Below, piece by piece: positions 1 to 9,038 of a stretch of 64,000 bases of DNA. The position numbers and the translations under genes are program-made. Within the stretch, counting starts at the first letter, position 1; each line of letters starts with the position of its first letter. The notes under the pieces are model-generated. The model did not search any database. It was not told the origin of the DNA and saw only the letters and a list, made by a program, of their open reading frames with translations. The stretch is from Sorghum bicolor (lineage: Eukaryota > Streptophyta > Magnoliopsida > Poales > Poaceae): assembly GCF_000003195.3 (NCBI RefSeq), contig NC_012879.2:35147596-35211595 (forward strand), in the 5' to 3' direction.

Positions 1-890
1 GCCAATCAAGGACTGAAGCTCGGTTTTATCGGTAGGAGCAACTACTTTGTTGATTGCATCAATGGATCTTCTACTAATTTCAATCCCTCTCTGATGCACC
101 ATGACACCCAAGAACTGGCCTACTGATACACCAAATGCACATTTATTAAAATTCATCTTTAAACCATATATCCTCGTACACTCGAGTATCTTTCGTAGAT
201 CGGCTAGATGCTTTATAAAATCTCCAGACTTAACCACAACATCATCAATGTAAATTTCCACCAATGTGCCAATGAACTCATGAAAAATAAAATTCATAGC
301 CCTTTGATAAGTAGCACCAACATTTTTTAAACCAAAAGTCATAACTATCCATTAAAACAAACCAACATGGCCAGGACACCTAAAAGCAGTCTTGGGTATT
401 TCTTCTTCAGCCATGAATATTTGATTTTATCCTGCATTGCCATCCATAAAGCTAATAATCCGATGTCCAGCTACAACATCAACCAGTAAATCGGCACCCG
501 GCATTGGGTAGCCATCCATTGGTGTAGCTTTATTAAGATTCCTAAAGTCAATACACATGTTAAGTTTCCCATTTTTCTTGTAGACAGGAACGACATTGGA
601 AATCAATTCAGCATACCGACACTACCGAATAAACTTAGCTTCAATTAATTTGGTTATTTTGGCCTTAATATTAGGAAGAATATTAGGGTTACATTGGTGC
701 GCTGGCTGCTGATGTGGCTGAAATCCAGACTTGATAGGTAATCGATGTTGAACAATTGATCGGTCCAATCCAGGCATCTCAGTGTAATCCCAAGCAAAGC
801 AATATTTATATTCTCTTAACAAATTGGTTAATTGTTGCTTACACTTAGAATCTAACTTAGCACTAATAAAGGTAGACCTCAGTCTATCAC
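1..890 (-). pseudogene. Family A (Tat lineage) reverse transcriptase fragment, copy A1
   Basis: The minus strand encodes the reverse transcriptase core of a Ty3/Gypsy Tat-lineage retrotransposon. It matches the better preserved RT at 29835-30827 from the N-terminal part (motif FAWDYTEMPGLD, complement of about 760-810) through the region for the catalytic YIDD box (about 240-262) to the RT/RNase H boundary. The enzyme would copy genomic RNA into cDNA in the virus-like particle. The frame is interrupted: only the first 66 codons (622-822) stay open, and in-frame stops follow. The copy begins outside the window and is cut at 890, where an Athila LTR starts. No LTR of this copy is visible. The family assignment is secure because three related copies lie in the window; that it is non-functional is seen directly. 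Confidence 0.9.
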
Positions 891-1160
891 TGTTGACGCT
901 TCTTAAGTATCGATTTTAATCATGAAATAAATAAGGAAAAGGACCAATATAAGGGCAATACCTAGAATTAGGGTTTGATCTGACAGAATTCCATGAGTTT
1001 TGCTGTTTATCTATTTCTGTATGGGGTTATCAGGAAATATGGAAGAAAGGCCCACACATCAGGAATACATAGAAATATTAACTTGTGCACCAATTTTCCT
1101 TGGCCTAGAAGGTTCTAGAAGTCACACGAATGAGCGGGAGGCCGAGCGGGCCCATAGGCA

Positions 1161-1189
1161 GGGCGCACGCCCAACCCTCCTGGGCGCCC
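1161..1189 (+). promoter_or_regulatory. Paired palindromes, 21-bp pitch, in Athila-0 LTR
   Basis: GGGCGCACGCCC (1161-1172) is a palindrome-like expanded version, followed by a perfect GGGCGCCC (1182-1189). The starts are exactly 21 bp apart, about 130 bp upstream of the TATA box, with CCAATC just downstream. The same pair with the same pitch recurs in all Athila-C LTRs here and at 2920-2948. Binding by a factor is inference. Confidence 0.6.
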
Positions 1190-1311
1190 ACCCTCCTTTG
1201 CTGGCCAATCAGCATGAGTCTCGCGGATTATGCTCCACCGCCTCTGAGGATCAAGGAAAACCATTCAATCATGGTCGGTTTGATCCGACGGCCCAGATTC
1301 ATTTGAGAGGG

Positions 1312-1319
1312 CTATATAA
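1312..1319 (+). promoter_or_regulatory. TATA box of the Athila-0 LTR
   Basis: CTATATAA lies at the position that corresponds to the TATA box of the related LTRs (38084-38093, minus strand), after a conserved block and before a CT-rich leader. It marks the U3/R transition of the LTR and would start the element's genomic RNA. Confidence 0.6.
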
Positions 1320-1740
1320 GCAAGGCCCCTGGCCCCTAGAGAAGGCAATCCCCGTTATTCATTAGCATATTTTCCAGAGAGGATTCAGAGAGAGAGGTTC
1401 CTTTAGGGTTCCAACCTCATAGGGCTTAGCTTCCAATGTGAGAGTAGAATTAGTTCTACTAGATTGAGAGAGATAGAGTGGAGGTGTAGATCAGAGGAAG
1501 CCTGGCCTGTCGGTGTCTACTCCGAGGTTGTACCTGCGGGATCAAGTCTCTTAACCCGAGGCTTGATCCTAGGATTCTTCAGTATTTCGACTTCTAAATT
1601 CTAGTAAGTTCTTTGTTTTATTGTTCTTTGATTTATGAGTTTACTTTGATCTCTTCGCATAGAGTTTAGAGTAATCATCTCTAGCGTAAATGTGGTGTTT
1701 GGGCTAGGATACTCATAGATATCTCCTGCAATATGGAGCA

Positions 1741-2815
1741 TTCTGTACACATTCAAAGATTTGGCAGTGTGGATTCTACTAGCCTACAATGTATGAAGAC
1801 ATGAAGCAATATATCAAAAGATGTGGGCCATGTCAAAGGCACGTAAACATAAACACAAGAGATGCCATGCCACTCACCAACAACCTTCAGATTGAGCTCT
1901 TTGATGTCTGGGGAATAGACTACATGGGTCCATTTCCCCCATCAAAGAAGTGTGAGTTCATCTTGGTAGCAGTTGACTACGTCTCCAAGTGGGTGGAGGC
2001 ACTACCTTGCCAACACGCCAACAACATCAGTTCAAAGAGGATGTTTGAAGAAATTATATTTCCAAGATTTGGAGTCCCCAGAGTAGTGATAAGTTATGGA
2101 GGAGCACACTTCATCGACAAACGCTTCGAGCACTATCTATCAAAACATGGAATTCGCCACAACGTCGCTACCCCCTATCATCCCCAGACAAGTGGCCAAG
2201 CAGAGACTTCCAACAAGCAAATCAAGAATATTCTTCAGAAGACAGTCAATGAGATGGGAACGACATGGAAGGACAAGTTACCTGATGCACTCTGGGCATA
2301 TCGGACATCATACAAGACCCCAATTGGAATGTCCCCATACCAGTTGGTGTACGGGAAGACTTGCCACCTACCTGTTGAACTAGAGTTCAAAGCACACTAG
2401 GCCATAAGGAGATGGAATATGGACCTAGATGTCGCTGGAGATCATAGAAGAATGCAACTATCAGAATTGGAAGAATGGCGAGAGAAAGCATATCACAATT
2501 CGAAGATCTATAAGGAGAGAGTCAAAAGGTGGCATGAAAAGAGGATCAAGAAGGAGTTCGGATCCGAAGATTAGGTATTACTTTTTAATTCCAGGGTAAA
2601 GCTTTCTGGGCATGGAAAACTCCAGAGTAAATGAGAAGGACCATTCAAGGTAATCAATTCATCATCCCACGGAGCTATCACACTTCAAAATGATGAAGGT
2701 ACATTATTCAAGGTAAATGGTCAACATCTTAAATTATTTTTAGAGCCCAACAAAGAATTAGAAGAAATAGATGTGATCCATTTTTACCTTCCCATGGAGA
2801 ATTAGAGCCCGACCT
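1741..2815 (+). pseudogene. Athila-lineage integrase, inactive (Athila-0)
   Basis: This encodes the integrase that would insert cDNA into the chromosome. Order: a remnant of the zinc-binding region with CGPCQ (about 1831-1845), the catalytic core, then the C-terminal region with the LLFNSR and FKVNGQ motifs common in Athila integrases. In the catalytic triad the first Asp is present (GIDYMGP) and the Glu is present (GQAETSNKQ), but the second Asp is replaced by Tyr (ISYGG, about 2089-2103), which should abolish activity. Stops sit at about 1780 and 2398 (each at an expected Trp), 2572 and about 2630. No start codon belongs to it: it is the tail of a gag-pol polyprotein whose gag, protease, RT and RNase H are missing. 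Similarity ends near 2815. Confidence 0.88.
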
Positions 2816-3090
2816 TTTTAATCTGATGTTTTTGGACCACGTATAAATTTTTCAGAATAAAATTTGCATCTAGAAGCATGCTCGAGGAGGCGGGCCCACA
2901 GAGGAGCCAGGCATAGGGCGGGCGCCCTGAGGATGTGGGTGGGCGCCCAGCCTGTGTCTCCCCTCGGCCCCGGTCACCTCTGTCGCGATAAACTCATCTA
3001 TGGATATCCAAATAATCATGCGGATGGTTTGTTACGCATGCATGGCGATGGGAGTAACCCGAGCAAATCCTAGAGGCACTTTTTGACCCC
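2816..3090 (+). other. Spacer between Athila-0 integrase and the following gene
   Basis: No convincing coding sequence. It holds a GC-rich block with the paired palindromes at 2920-2948, resembling the U3 promoter block of the Athila LTRs (a GCGGGCCCA-like run, the palindrome pair, then the TATA box about 140 bp on). It probably serves as an internal promoter region. Confidence 0.45.
2920..2948 (+). promoter_or_regulatory. Paired GGGCGCCC palindromes upstream of the Athila-0 gene
   Basis: Two perfect GGGCGCCC copies at 2920-2927 and 2941-2948, 21 bp start to start, about 145 bp upstream of the TATA box at 3091. It is the same arrangement as in the Athila LTRs, although this is not an LTR. 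Confidence 0.6.
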
Positions 3091-3114
3091 TATATAAATA
3101 GACCCCTGACGTCA
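3091..3114 (+). promoter_or_regulatory. TATA box and TGACGTCA palindrome of the Athila-0 gene
   Basis: TATATAAATA (3091-3100) is followed by a perfect TGACGTCA palindrome (3107-3114), the ACGT-core type bound by plant bZIP factors. The ATG of the next gene lies about 87 bp downstream of the TATA box, a normal distance for a plant leader. Confidence 0.65.
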
Positions 3115-3186
3115 GCTTGCAACACCAATTCATTCAAGCCCTCTTTCCTTCCTCAATTAGACCTTGCCTAGTTCCTCGCGGCTCCG

Positions 3187-3813
3187 ATGGCCAACAAGTT
3201 CCACGACGATTGGGAAGTCGTCCCCTACGACCTCAACATGAAGCTCAAGGAAGACCCCGATGCCTACGCTCTCGTCCCGGCCAACACAGAGCGACAGCTA
3301 GTAGCCATGCCATCACGCCAGCGCAGCTCCACCCAATCCTACTATGCCCAACTAGTTCTCACCACAACGCCGCAGTCCCTACTTCTCAAGGGGCCATCAG
3401 CCAAGAAGGAGGTCATCGTCAAGGTGCCAGCCGGCATGAGGATCCTGCCACCCAGACCCAATGAGCGGGTCGTCGAAGTCAAGACCAACCAGAGCGGCGA
3501 GATTAGCAGCGTCCTCTACACCACGGAGGAGGAGAGGCCTTACTTTGAGGGGGTTAGAGCAGCCAAAGTCCGCTTCATCCCTACAAAGGAAGCACCGAAG
3601 CACGCCCTCAACGCTCTCGAGACACCTCCTAAGCGCCGCAAAACTATAGCAGATGTAGATGAGGACGTTCGTAGGCTAGACAAGGTCATCATAGATCTCC
3701 AGTCCTCGGATAACTCCATCAATAGGCAGCTCTCTAACCAGAACACCGTTATACTAGGTCTTAATTGTGATCTCGCTAGTGCTAATAAGATTAGTGAGTT
3801 AGAGCGCCGCTAA
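3187..3813 (+). CDS. Unrecognised 208-residue protein in the Athila env position
   Basis: I do not recognise the family. The frame runs uninterrupted from ATG at 3187 to TAA at 3811-3813, although the integrase just upstream in the same element is full of stops. No signal peptide or membrane segment is visible, so this is not a classical envelope protein despite lying between integrase and the 3' end, where Athila elements place their env-like gene. The N-terminal half has Pro/Arg stretches, a basic cluster PPKRRKT near residue 150 could act as a nuclear localisation signal, and the acidic/hydrophobic tail (residues 155-208) could form a short coiled coil. TATA box 3091, bZIP-type palindrome 3107 and AATAAA signals at 3921 and 3939 make it a complete transcription unit. 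A role in regulation or cDNA import is only a guess. Confidence 0.6.
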   Translation: MANKFHDDWEVVPYDLNMKLKEDPDAYALVPANTERQLVAMPSRQRSSTQSYYAQLVLTTTPQSLLLKGPSAKKEVIVKVPAGMRILPPRPNERVVEVKTNQSGEISSVLYTTEEERPYFEGVRAAKVRFIPTKEAPKHALNALETPPKRRKTIADVDEDVRRLDKVIIDLQSSDNSINRQLSNQNTVILGLNCDLASANKISELERR

Positions 3814-3920
3814 GTATCTAGATTAGATCTTGAGGCAGTGTATCTTAGTTATTCATCATTAGATTTGATTAGATTCGAATTAGATCTATTATTAGATTCA
3901 GTTCATTATTAGTCTGTTGT

Positions 3921-3944
3921 AATAAATGCCTCAAGATTAATAAA
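3921..3944 (+). terminator. Poly(A) signals after the Athila-0 gene
   Basis: AATAAA at 3921-3926 and 3939-3944, about 110-130 bp after the stop codon, in a T-rich context typical of plant 3' ends. Confidence 0.5.
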
Positions 3945-4000
3945 GATTATTATGTCTTGTGTGTCTCTACTTTATTTTTATGCAAGTAAGCAGAAAACAA

Positions 4001-4025
4001 GTATGGGGGAGATCCCCCGACATAC
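4001..4025. other. Inverted repeat with G5/C5 arms
   Basis: GGGGGA (4005-4010), GA spacer, TCCCCC (4013-4018), with outer GTATG and CATAC arms. It could form a strong stem in RNA or DNA downstream of the poly(A) signals. Confidence 0.5.
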
Positions 4026-4210
4026 CAAATGCACTTCGACCACACCACTCCACGATTCAGGTACATACTCTGCACGCTCGATTTACACACATATATCTTG
4101 GTTCGTGCAGAATATTGCCTCCGACATGATAAATTAAAAAGATTAAAATATTTCTAATCATGATCAATCTCACTTTGTGATATTTCCTGAAAACTTGCAA
4201 TTATTAAAAA

Positions 4211-4931
4211 TGTTGATGCAAAAGCTGATCTGCAAACACAAAGGGCTAATACCCGATTCAAACGTTAAGGCGTGCCAGCCGATTTGACCTTACTATCGGC
4301 AAAGGTGATAACTCGAATACTTTGGTCCCGACAACAGCGATGCGCCCGGATGCCATGGCCAAGAGGTATTCACGCGGAACTTGAGAATACGCCGAGCTTA
4401 AGTCGACGAACTCCTAAGAACTCGTAATGAAAAAGGAAAATATGACGAAGTCGTCGAAAAAGTAAATACTAGAATATGAGTAAAAACTTGTGTTTGATTG
4501 AGTGATTGATAGATCCATATTACAAAGCCCCCGGGTCTGCATTTATACCCTGCTCAAAGAGCTACAACCAGACACGACTAGAACTCGAATTCTAAATTAA
4601 ACAGAATCTGTATACAAAATGATTTAAATAACTAAGGAAAACATAAAACCATCCTCCCGTGACAAACTGGGACACCTCCATAGGCCAATCGGCAACCTTC
4701 AGATTCTTCCTCCGTATCATCGGCAGACCCCCTCATTGTAGCCATCGGCACCGATTAACACTGACCATCAGCACAAACACATCACCACCTACGGACTTAG
4801 TCATATTCAGCCGTCCCTTCATCGGCAACCATCCTCATCGGCAACTTCTCCTGCAGACCAAGTATTGCTACCATATCTTGCCGACCTACACTCTACCGAT
4901 CCTGGATACGTGTCCAAAAACGGTGTCAACA
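4211..4931 (-). repeat. Family A LTR (3' LTR of copy A2)
   Basis: 721 bp, starting TGTTGATGCAAAAGCTG and ending GGTGTCAACA, so it has the TG...CA ends with TGTTGA/TCAACA inverted tips. Near-identical LTRs lie at 34492-35216 and 55040-55756. The polypurine tract lies at its right edge, so relative to the minus-strand gag-pol genes this is the 3' LTR. The word ATCGGC or its complement occurs seven times in it. The left neighbour is the Athila-0 remnant; without the other LTR the insertion cannot be verified. Confidence 0.92.
4541..4550 (-). promoter_or_regulatory. TATA box in family A LTR
   Basis: The complement reads GGGTATAAAT. It is conserved at 34815-34824 and 55367-55376 in the other copies. 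It would drive the genomic gag-pol RNA on the minus strand. Confidence 0.6.
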
Positions 4932-4946
4932 CATGCCCCCCAATTT
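4932..4946 (-). promoter_or_regulatory. Polypurine tract of family A copy A2
   Basis: The minus strand reads AAATTGGGGGGCATG directly before the LTR, the usual plus-strand DNA primer site. The same tract abuts the LTRs at 23566 and 55757. Confidence 0.75.
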
Positions 4947-5435
4947 CGGAGTATGAAATCATTAATGCTCCAAAATTCTCTGCAGTAATGACGCCTTTCC
5001 GCAATTAATTCTCCCAATTTGGTAACCGACAGCCTTAATCCGAACAACCCTAGTCCGATTCCTCCGCAGATTCCTCAAAATCCTCAACTTCCCAAACGGA
5101 CATCTCCACTTTAGTCGCCCATCGGCAATGTTACCGTTATAGAGAGCTGCCGATGGACCGATCAGGACGTCCTATACAATAAAGTATCTTATCTTCCCAA
5201 ACGGATATCCCCACTTTATCCGTCCATCCGCAATATTACGGTTACAAGGCGCTGCCGATAGACCGACCAGGAAATCTCGCACAGTAAAATATCTCCAGAT
5301 CACGACCGCTTCCTGTCAAATCACCTGCGCAATCCCTTGATTACCGTGCGAACAGTTACCATATCTTCCTGAGTATCCTCGGATTTTACGGATACGGCGA
5401 AGTGATAAGTCAGATTTACCCTTGCCCATTTTGTC
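4947..5435. other. Non-coding 3' region of family A copy A2
   Basis: No coding sequence. It lies between the polypurine tract and the TATA box of the antisense gene and is conserved in A4 (23581-23965) and A5 (55772-56155), including GCCGAT/ATCGGC words. It is probably the upstream regulatory region of the antisense gene. Confidence 0.55.
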
Positions 5436-5444
5436 CTATAAATA
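5436..5444 (+). promoter_or_regulatory. TATA box of the antisense PMD gene (A2)
   Basis: CTATAAATA, about 140 bp upstream of the ATG at 5585. It is conserved at the same relative place at 23966-23974 and 56156-56164. Confidence 0.75.
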
Positions 5445-5584
5445 GTTCCTTCTCGGGCACTCCTCCTCCATCGCATCATTCTACAGTCCCAACTCCACTT
5501 TCCTGGTGGCGGCGCTGTTCGAGAGCTCCAAGAACTCCAGCGAAGCCCAACCTCAAAGTCTTCGATCACCCTTTTCGTGAAGAG

Positions 5585-7066
5585 ATGGCCATCAACTTCG
5601 TCGTTCCCGAGGTCAGTTCATCACCTTATCTCTTGTACCTTTACCATATCCCCGTTCATTCGCAATTTATTTTACTAAACATTCTTCTTTTTTCTTCTTT
5701 TGTTCTTCTTTTTACCTTCAAAACCATTAGGATCTGTCCAATAAAATTGTCATCCCTACCGATCATCCACATCTCCAATGTCTTGGCCCGTTAGGGGATC
5801 CATATCCCATCGACCTTATCAACGCAGAAACAAACAGAATCCCCTTTAGAGCCGAGATCTTTTCTCTGGATCTGTGGAAGGATACCTTTCGTTCCTAGCC
5901 CAGTCCTACCGTGGGATGGAAGGATTGGTTCTTGAGAGTCAGCCACTCAAATGAAGTCCAGTAGGGTGAGAGAAAACTGGATCAATGCATCACGTTGTCC
6001 ATTGCCGATATGCATAGGAATGAGTCATTGCTGATAGCTGCATCGTATTTCTGGTCGAACACTCTTAACGCCTTTGTCTTTGGTCACGTCCCTGCTTCTC
6101 CCACTCTTGCCGATGTGCTTATGCTCACCGGCTTAGATGTATCCACTACCGATAATAGTCACCTGTTTGACACCATGCCTAGTGCCAAAGTGGAAACTCG
6201 TGCTATCGGCGGCTGGTCTAGATACATTCAGAAGTATCGTAGAACGGGGCCTGTTAACATAAAGGAGCAAACCACCTTTCTGAACATGTGGCTAGAGAAA
6301 TTCGTGTTCTGCGGTCGATCGGCAGGACCAACCTCTGTCTACCTATCGGCAGCAGAGAGATTAGCCAATGGTGGCCGATTTCCCCTCGGCCGATACCTGC
6401 TTGGCTCTGCCTACCACCTCCTCCACCAAGTAGCCAGAAGACTTCTGCTCGGCCAGTCCATCGGCAACCTAGGAGGACCCTGGTTTTTCATCAATATGTG
6501 GCTTAGCCTTCACATGCACAAGCGTCGTGAATTCAACCTCTTCACACAACGCTTCCCCAGGGACATAGCCGAGGATTATGAATTAGATGAAGAAGAATCG
6601 GCAACTCGCCCTCCTCTGAACTTTGGCGAGGCTGTCATCGTTCTGCCTGGCACCGGTGGCAACGCAGACCAGGTCAGCTGATTCTTCCAGACCTTGTACG
6701 AAGGCCTGACCAGAGAGCAGCGAGCGTGGATGCCTTATGAAGATCCACATACCATGTTTCCTTTGGTTTTCCATCCATTCAATGAGGCTCTCAACAAGGA
6801 TCATGATGTGATGATGGTACTAATCACTCCCAGAGCTATACTAGTGAATTTTTTTGGCAGTGGGAAAGCTTCCAACCAGACTTATGAGTTCTACAACCCA
6901 TCGGCACTAGCCCGTCAACTCGCTTTCGGTCAGCTACCGATTGCTCTTTGTTATGCCAATGTGATAAAACCTAGGGAGACCATCACTAGCCTTCTTGAGT
7001 GGACCTGAGTAGCCCAATTGCCACCGAATGCCGATACAGATGCAGATCTATCAGAGTGGATCCTAG
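5585..7066 (+). pseudogene. Antisense plant mobile domain (PMD) gene, 5' part, copy A2
   Basis: This gene runs opposite to gag-pol. Exon 1 is 5585-5611 (MAINFVVPE), with a GT donor at 5612 and an AG acceptor at 5730; exon 2 begins at 5731. Exon 2 encodes an aminotransferase-like plant mobile domain with landmarks ASYFWSNTLNAFVFGH, GPTSVYLSAAERLANGG and NPSALARQLAFGQLP. Host PMD proteins such as Arabidopsis MAIN and MAIL1 act in the nucleus in silencing and genome maintenance; what the transposon-borne protein does is unknown. The gene is dead: TAG replaces Trp near 5899 and 5962, and TGA replaces Arg near 6680 and 7006. It is cut at 7066 inside exon 2 by the family B insertion, so the later exons present in A4 are missing. 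Confidence 0.88.
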
Positions 7067-8117
7067 TGTCGGTGTTTTCCCCACGGGGGGTCACACCAAC
7101 GAGTGATTTTGTATGCGTGCTCCCTTTTCCAGATGGTGATGCAAAAAGACACAAAGATTTATCCTGGTTCGGGCAAGAGAAGGCCCTACGTCCAGGGGGG
7201 AGGAGAGTTTGTATTATTTTGCACCTAAGTGCTTGTACAACGGTGAATACAAGTGTGGTATGGAATGAGGTGGAGTATGGAAGTTCTACTGTGTATGGGT
7301 GTAGTGTTGCGTGATGTCTTGTGTTCACTCCCGAGTCTCACCTTTTATAGTTCCAAGGAGAGACCTAGGGTACATGTATAGGTGTCACAGTAGGGGTCGA
7401 TAGAGGCATGGCGCGCTGACCTACTCGAGATCTCTGTACCGGCGTGGCCTCGAGCCGTCCCGTCCTGGTAGCTTGATGATGATTACGCGTGCCCTTATAT
7501 CCCGCTCTGTACGCCGTCTTGGGCTGGTTTGTCCGCCGCGCGCCTGTACGTCATGGCGGCGAACGTGTCGGAACGGTTGTGGTGTTGTCATTCGACGCCC
7601 AACCCTTCCCCAGGAAGGAATTATGTCTGGTCGAGGGTCGGAAACCGGGTAGCGCCTCGCTATCCAGAGTGTTGACTTTAGATGTCTCGAGGGGGTCTTG
7701 ATTAGACGTTCCACCCCTGCTTCCCGCGTCCTGACATGTTCTGGGTTGTTTGGGGGGAAAGCTGCAAAAAGAATGACTGGACGGGTGCCTGCTCCCTATC
7801 ACGCTTCCCGTGACTGGCGTGTTAGGTGGGAAAGTGACAGGCGCATTAAATGCCCTGGCTCCCGTGCGCGCGTCACGCGGCGGGCGGCGTCCTTGCGCTC
7901 GACGCCTCCTGATTCGCTCGAGCCTATTTCCGTATTTTACGGTAGTTGGCGCTCGAGCCCTGATCGATTCGCTCGACGTCCTTTCCGTCTTCGAGGCCGC
8001 GGTCGTCGATGGCTGTATGCGCAATCGATTGGAGCGTCGAGTTGAGGGCCTCGATCTGTGTATGGGTAATCTCGTTATGTGCATCAGTTAGGATACCACT
8101 TACTGATACCCTCAACA
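7067..8117 (-). repeat. Family B 3' LTR (copy B1)
   Basis: The left edge TGTCGGTG follows PMD coding sequence directly. The right edge CCTCAACA abuts a purine-rich tract on the minus strand (GACTCGGGGGCTAC), so the LTR is about 1.05 kb and reads TGTTGAGG...CACCGACA in element orientation. The left edge is firm. The right edge is inferred from the tract, because no second B LTR is in the window; an alternative end near 8280 (GTCGACA) is less likely since no purine tract adjoins it. Confidence 0.7.
7341..7350 (-). promoter_or_regulatory. TATA box in family B LTR
   Basis: The complement reads CTATAAAAGG. It is the only good TATA box of element orientation in this LTR and would start genomic RNA about 250 bp from the LTR's end. 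Confidence 0.55.
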
Positions 8118-8131
8118 GTAGCCCCCGAGTC
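8118..8131 (-). promoter_or_regulatory. Polypurine tract of family B
   Basis: The minus strand reads GACTCGGGGGCTAC immediately before the LTR. Similar TAGCCCCCGAG strings recur at about 8211 and 13683. Confidence 0.6.
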
Positions 8132-8890
8132 ACCATTTCAGCGCTGGCGCTCGAGTGGAGGCTGTATTCCGTGCTCGAGTTTCTGTGGGGGCGCGCGAGC
8201 GACCCCACGGGGTAGCCCCCGAGCCCTTGGAGGAGTTTTTGACTCCTTCAAGGGTTATATTGCCTAAACGCTGTCGACACCAGTGGTGGAAAGTTTTGAT
8301 TGGCTCGTTTTGTGCAGAGGTTTAGACGTACTCTCGGTAGAGCGAGCGTCATCCACCCCAGATTGAGTTCCTAACGGGTAGTCTAAGTGAAAACCTGTGC
8401 CCCTTTCGAGGGGGTCAGTTGTAGCCCGGAGGCGTTCTCATAAAGCGGGGTCGACGTAGTCGGGGATACTGGTCTCGTTCGATAGAGTCCAGCGGCTCGA
8501 TGCCTCCCGTCGGGGGGATTCCTCTCAACTGTCTCGACCTTGCCTTGGACATCCCCAGCGAGTCTTCGAGGCGGGCCTCGATTTTCGACCACTCGCTGTT
8601 GATCCCTGACTCTGGTGCTCGAGATCGGCTGTCGAACCCTTTCGGCGGGTCAGCCTGCGACCTCTTGAGGCTTTCATGGGCGCGTTCCTTGGCTTACAAG
8701 GGAAGGAAGAGGCCGTGGCAGTTCACCTTTTCGCCCGTTGGGCGCGCCTTTTCAGGCGGGAGCCGTTGCGACACGGTACCGGCGTAGAATTCGGAGCGTC
8801 CCGTCTATGAGGAGGAAAAAAGACTGTTAGGCGGCGCATTTATGCGGGGGTACCTCATTTATCGGATCTGTCCGCTGGTGGGTTGCTGCC
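8132..8890. other. Non-coding region between family B 3' LTR and antisense gene
   Basis: I see no convincing gene. GC-rich, with several CTCGAG words (8150, 8174, 8618) and a second TAGCCCCCGAG string. By position it is the promoter-proximal region of the antisense gene. Confidence 0.5.
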
Positions 8891-8898
8891 TATAAATA
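8891..8898 (+). promoter_or_regulatory. TATA box of the antisense Transposase_28 gene
   Basis: TATAAATA, 148 bp upstream of the ATG at 9039. It mirrors the TATA box ahead of the antisense gene in family A. Confidence 0.65.
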
Positions 8899-9038
8899 TC
8901 CCGTGGCATCGCCGCCGTTCTCCCTTCCGCCTCCTGTCTTCATTCTTGCCTTAGTCCTCTCGTCGTCTTAGCTCTCTTGCCATCTCACGCGCACGAACCC
9001 CCTCGAGCAGTAGCGAATCCACCCTCCTTCCGTCCAAG

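Larger units (their letters stand above)
891..1740 (+). repeat. Athila-0 5' LTR remnant
   Basis: It begins TGTTGACGCTTCTTAAGTATC and is a diverged, forward-oriented relative of the Athila-C LTRs further right, which on the minus strand start TGTTGACGGTCCTTAAG. Shared landmarks in the same order are a stretch coding for IPRVLVFVYFC-like residues, a 21-bp-spaced palindrome pair, CCAATC at 1205-1210 and a TATA box at 1312-1319. Similarity fades after about 1380. Integrase coding begins without a gag or RT region by about 1741, so the true 3' end of the LTR is lost or unrecognised and an internal deletion joined LTR sequence to integrase. The element is inserted in family A RT sequence at 890/891; no matching duplication was found on the right. 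Confidence 0.75.
3814..4210 (+). other. 3' flank of the Athila-0 gene
   Basis: AT-rich, no coding sequence. It contains two poly(A) signals and a G/C hairpin at 4001-4025, and ends where a family A LTR begins at 4211. The string AAGTATGGGGGAG at about 4000 resembles purine tracts near Athila 3' LTRs, but no LTR follows. Confidence 0.5.

Noticed and set aside
7698..8091. Genes inside the family B LTR
   Set aside because: Frames overlap on both strands in GC-rich LTR sequence, with no recognisable domain and no second copy to test conservation.
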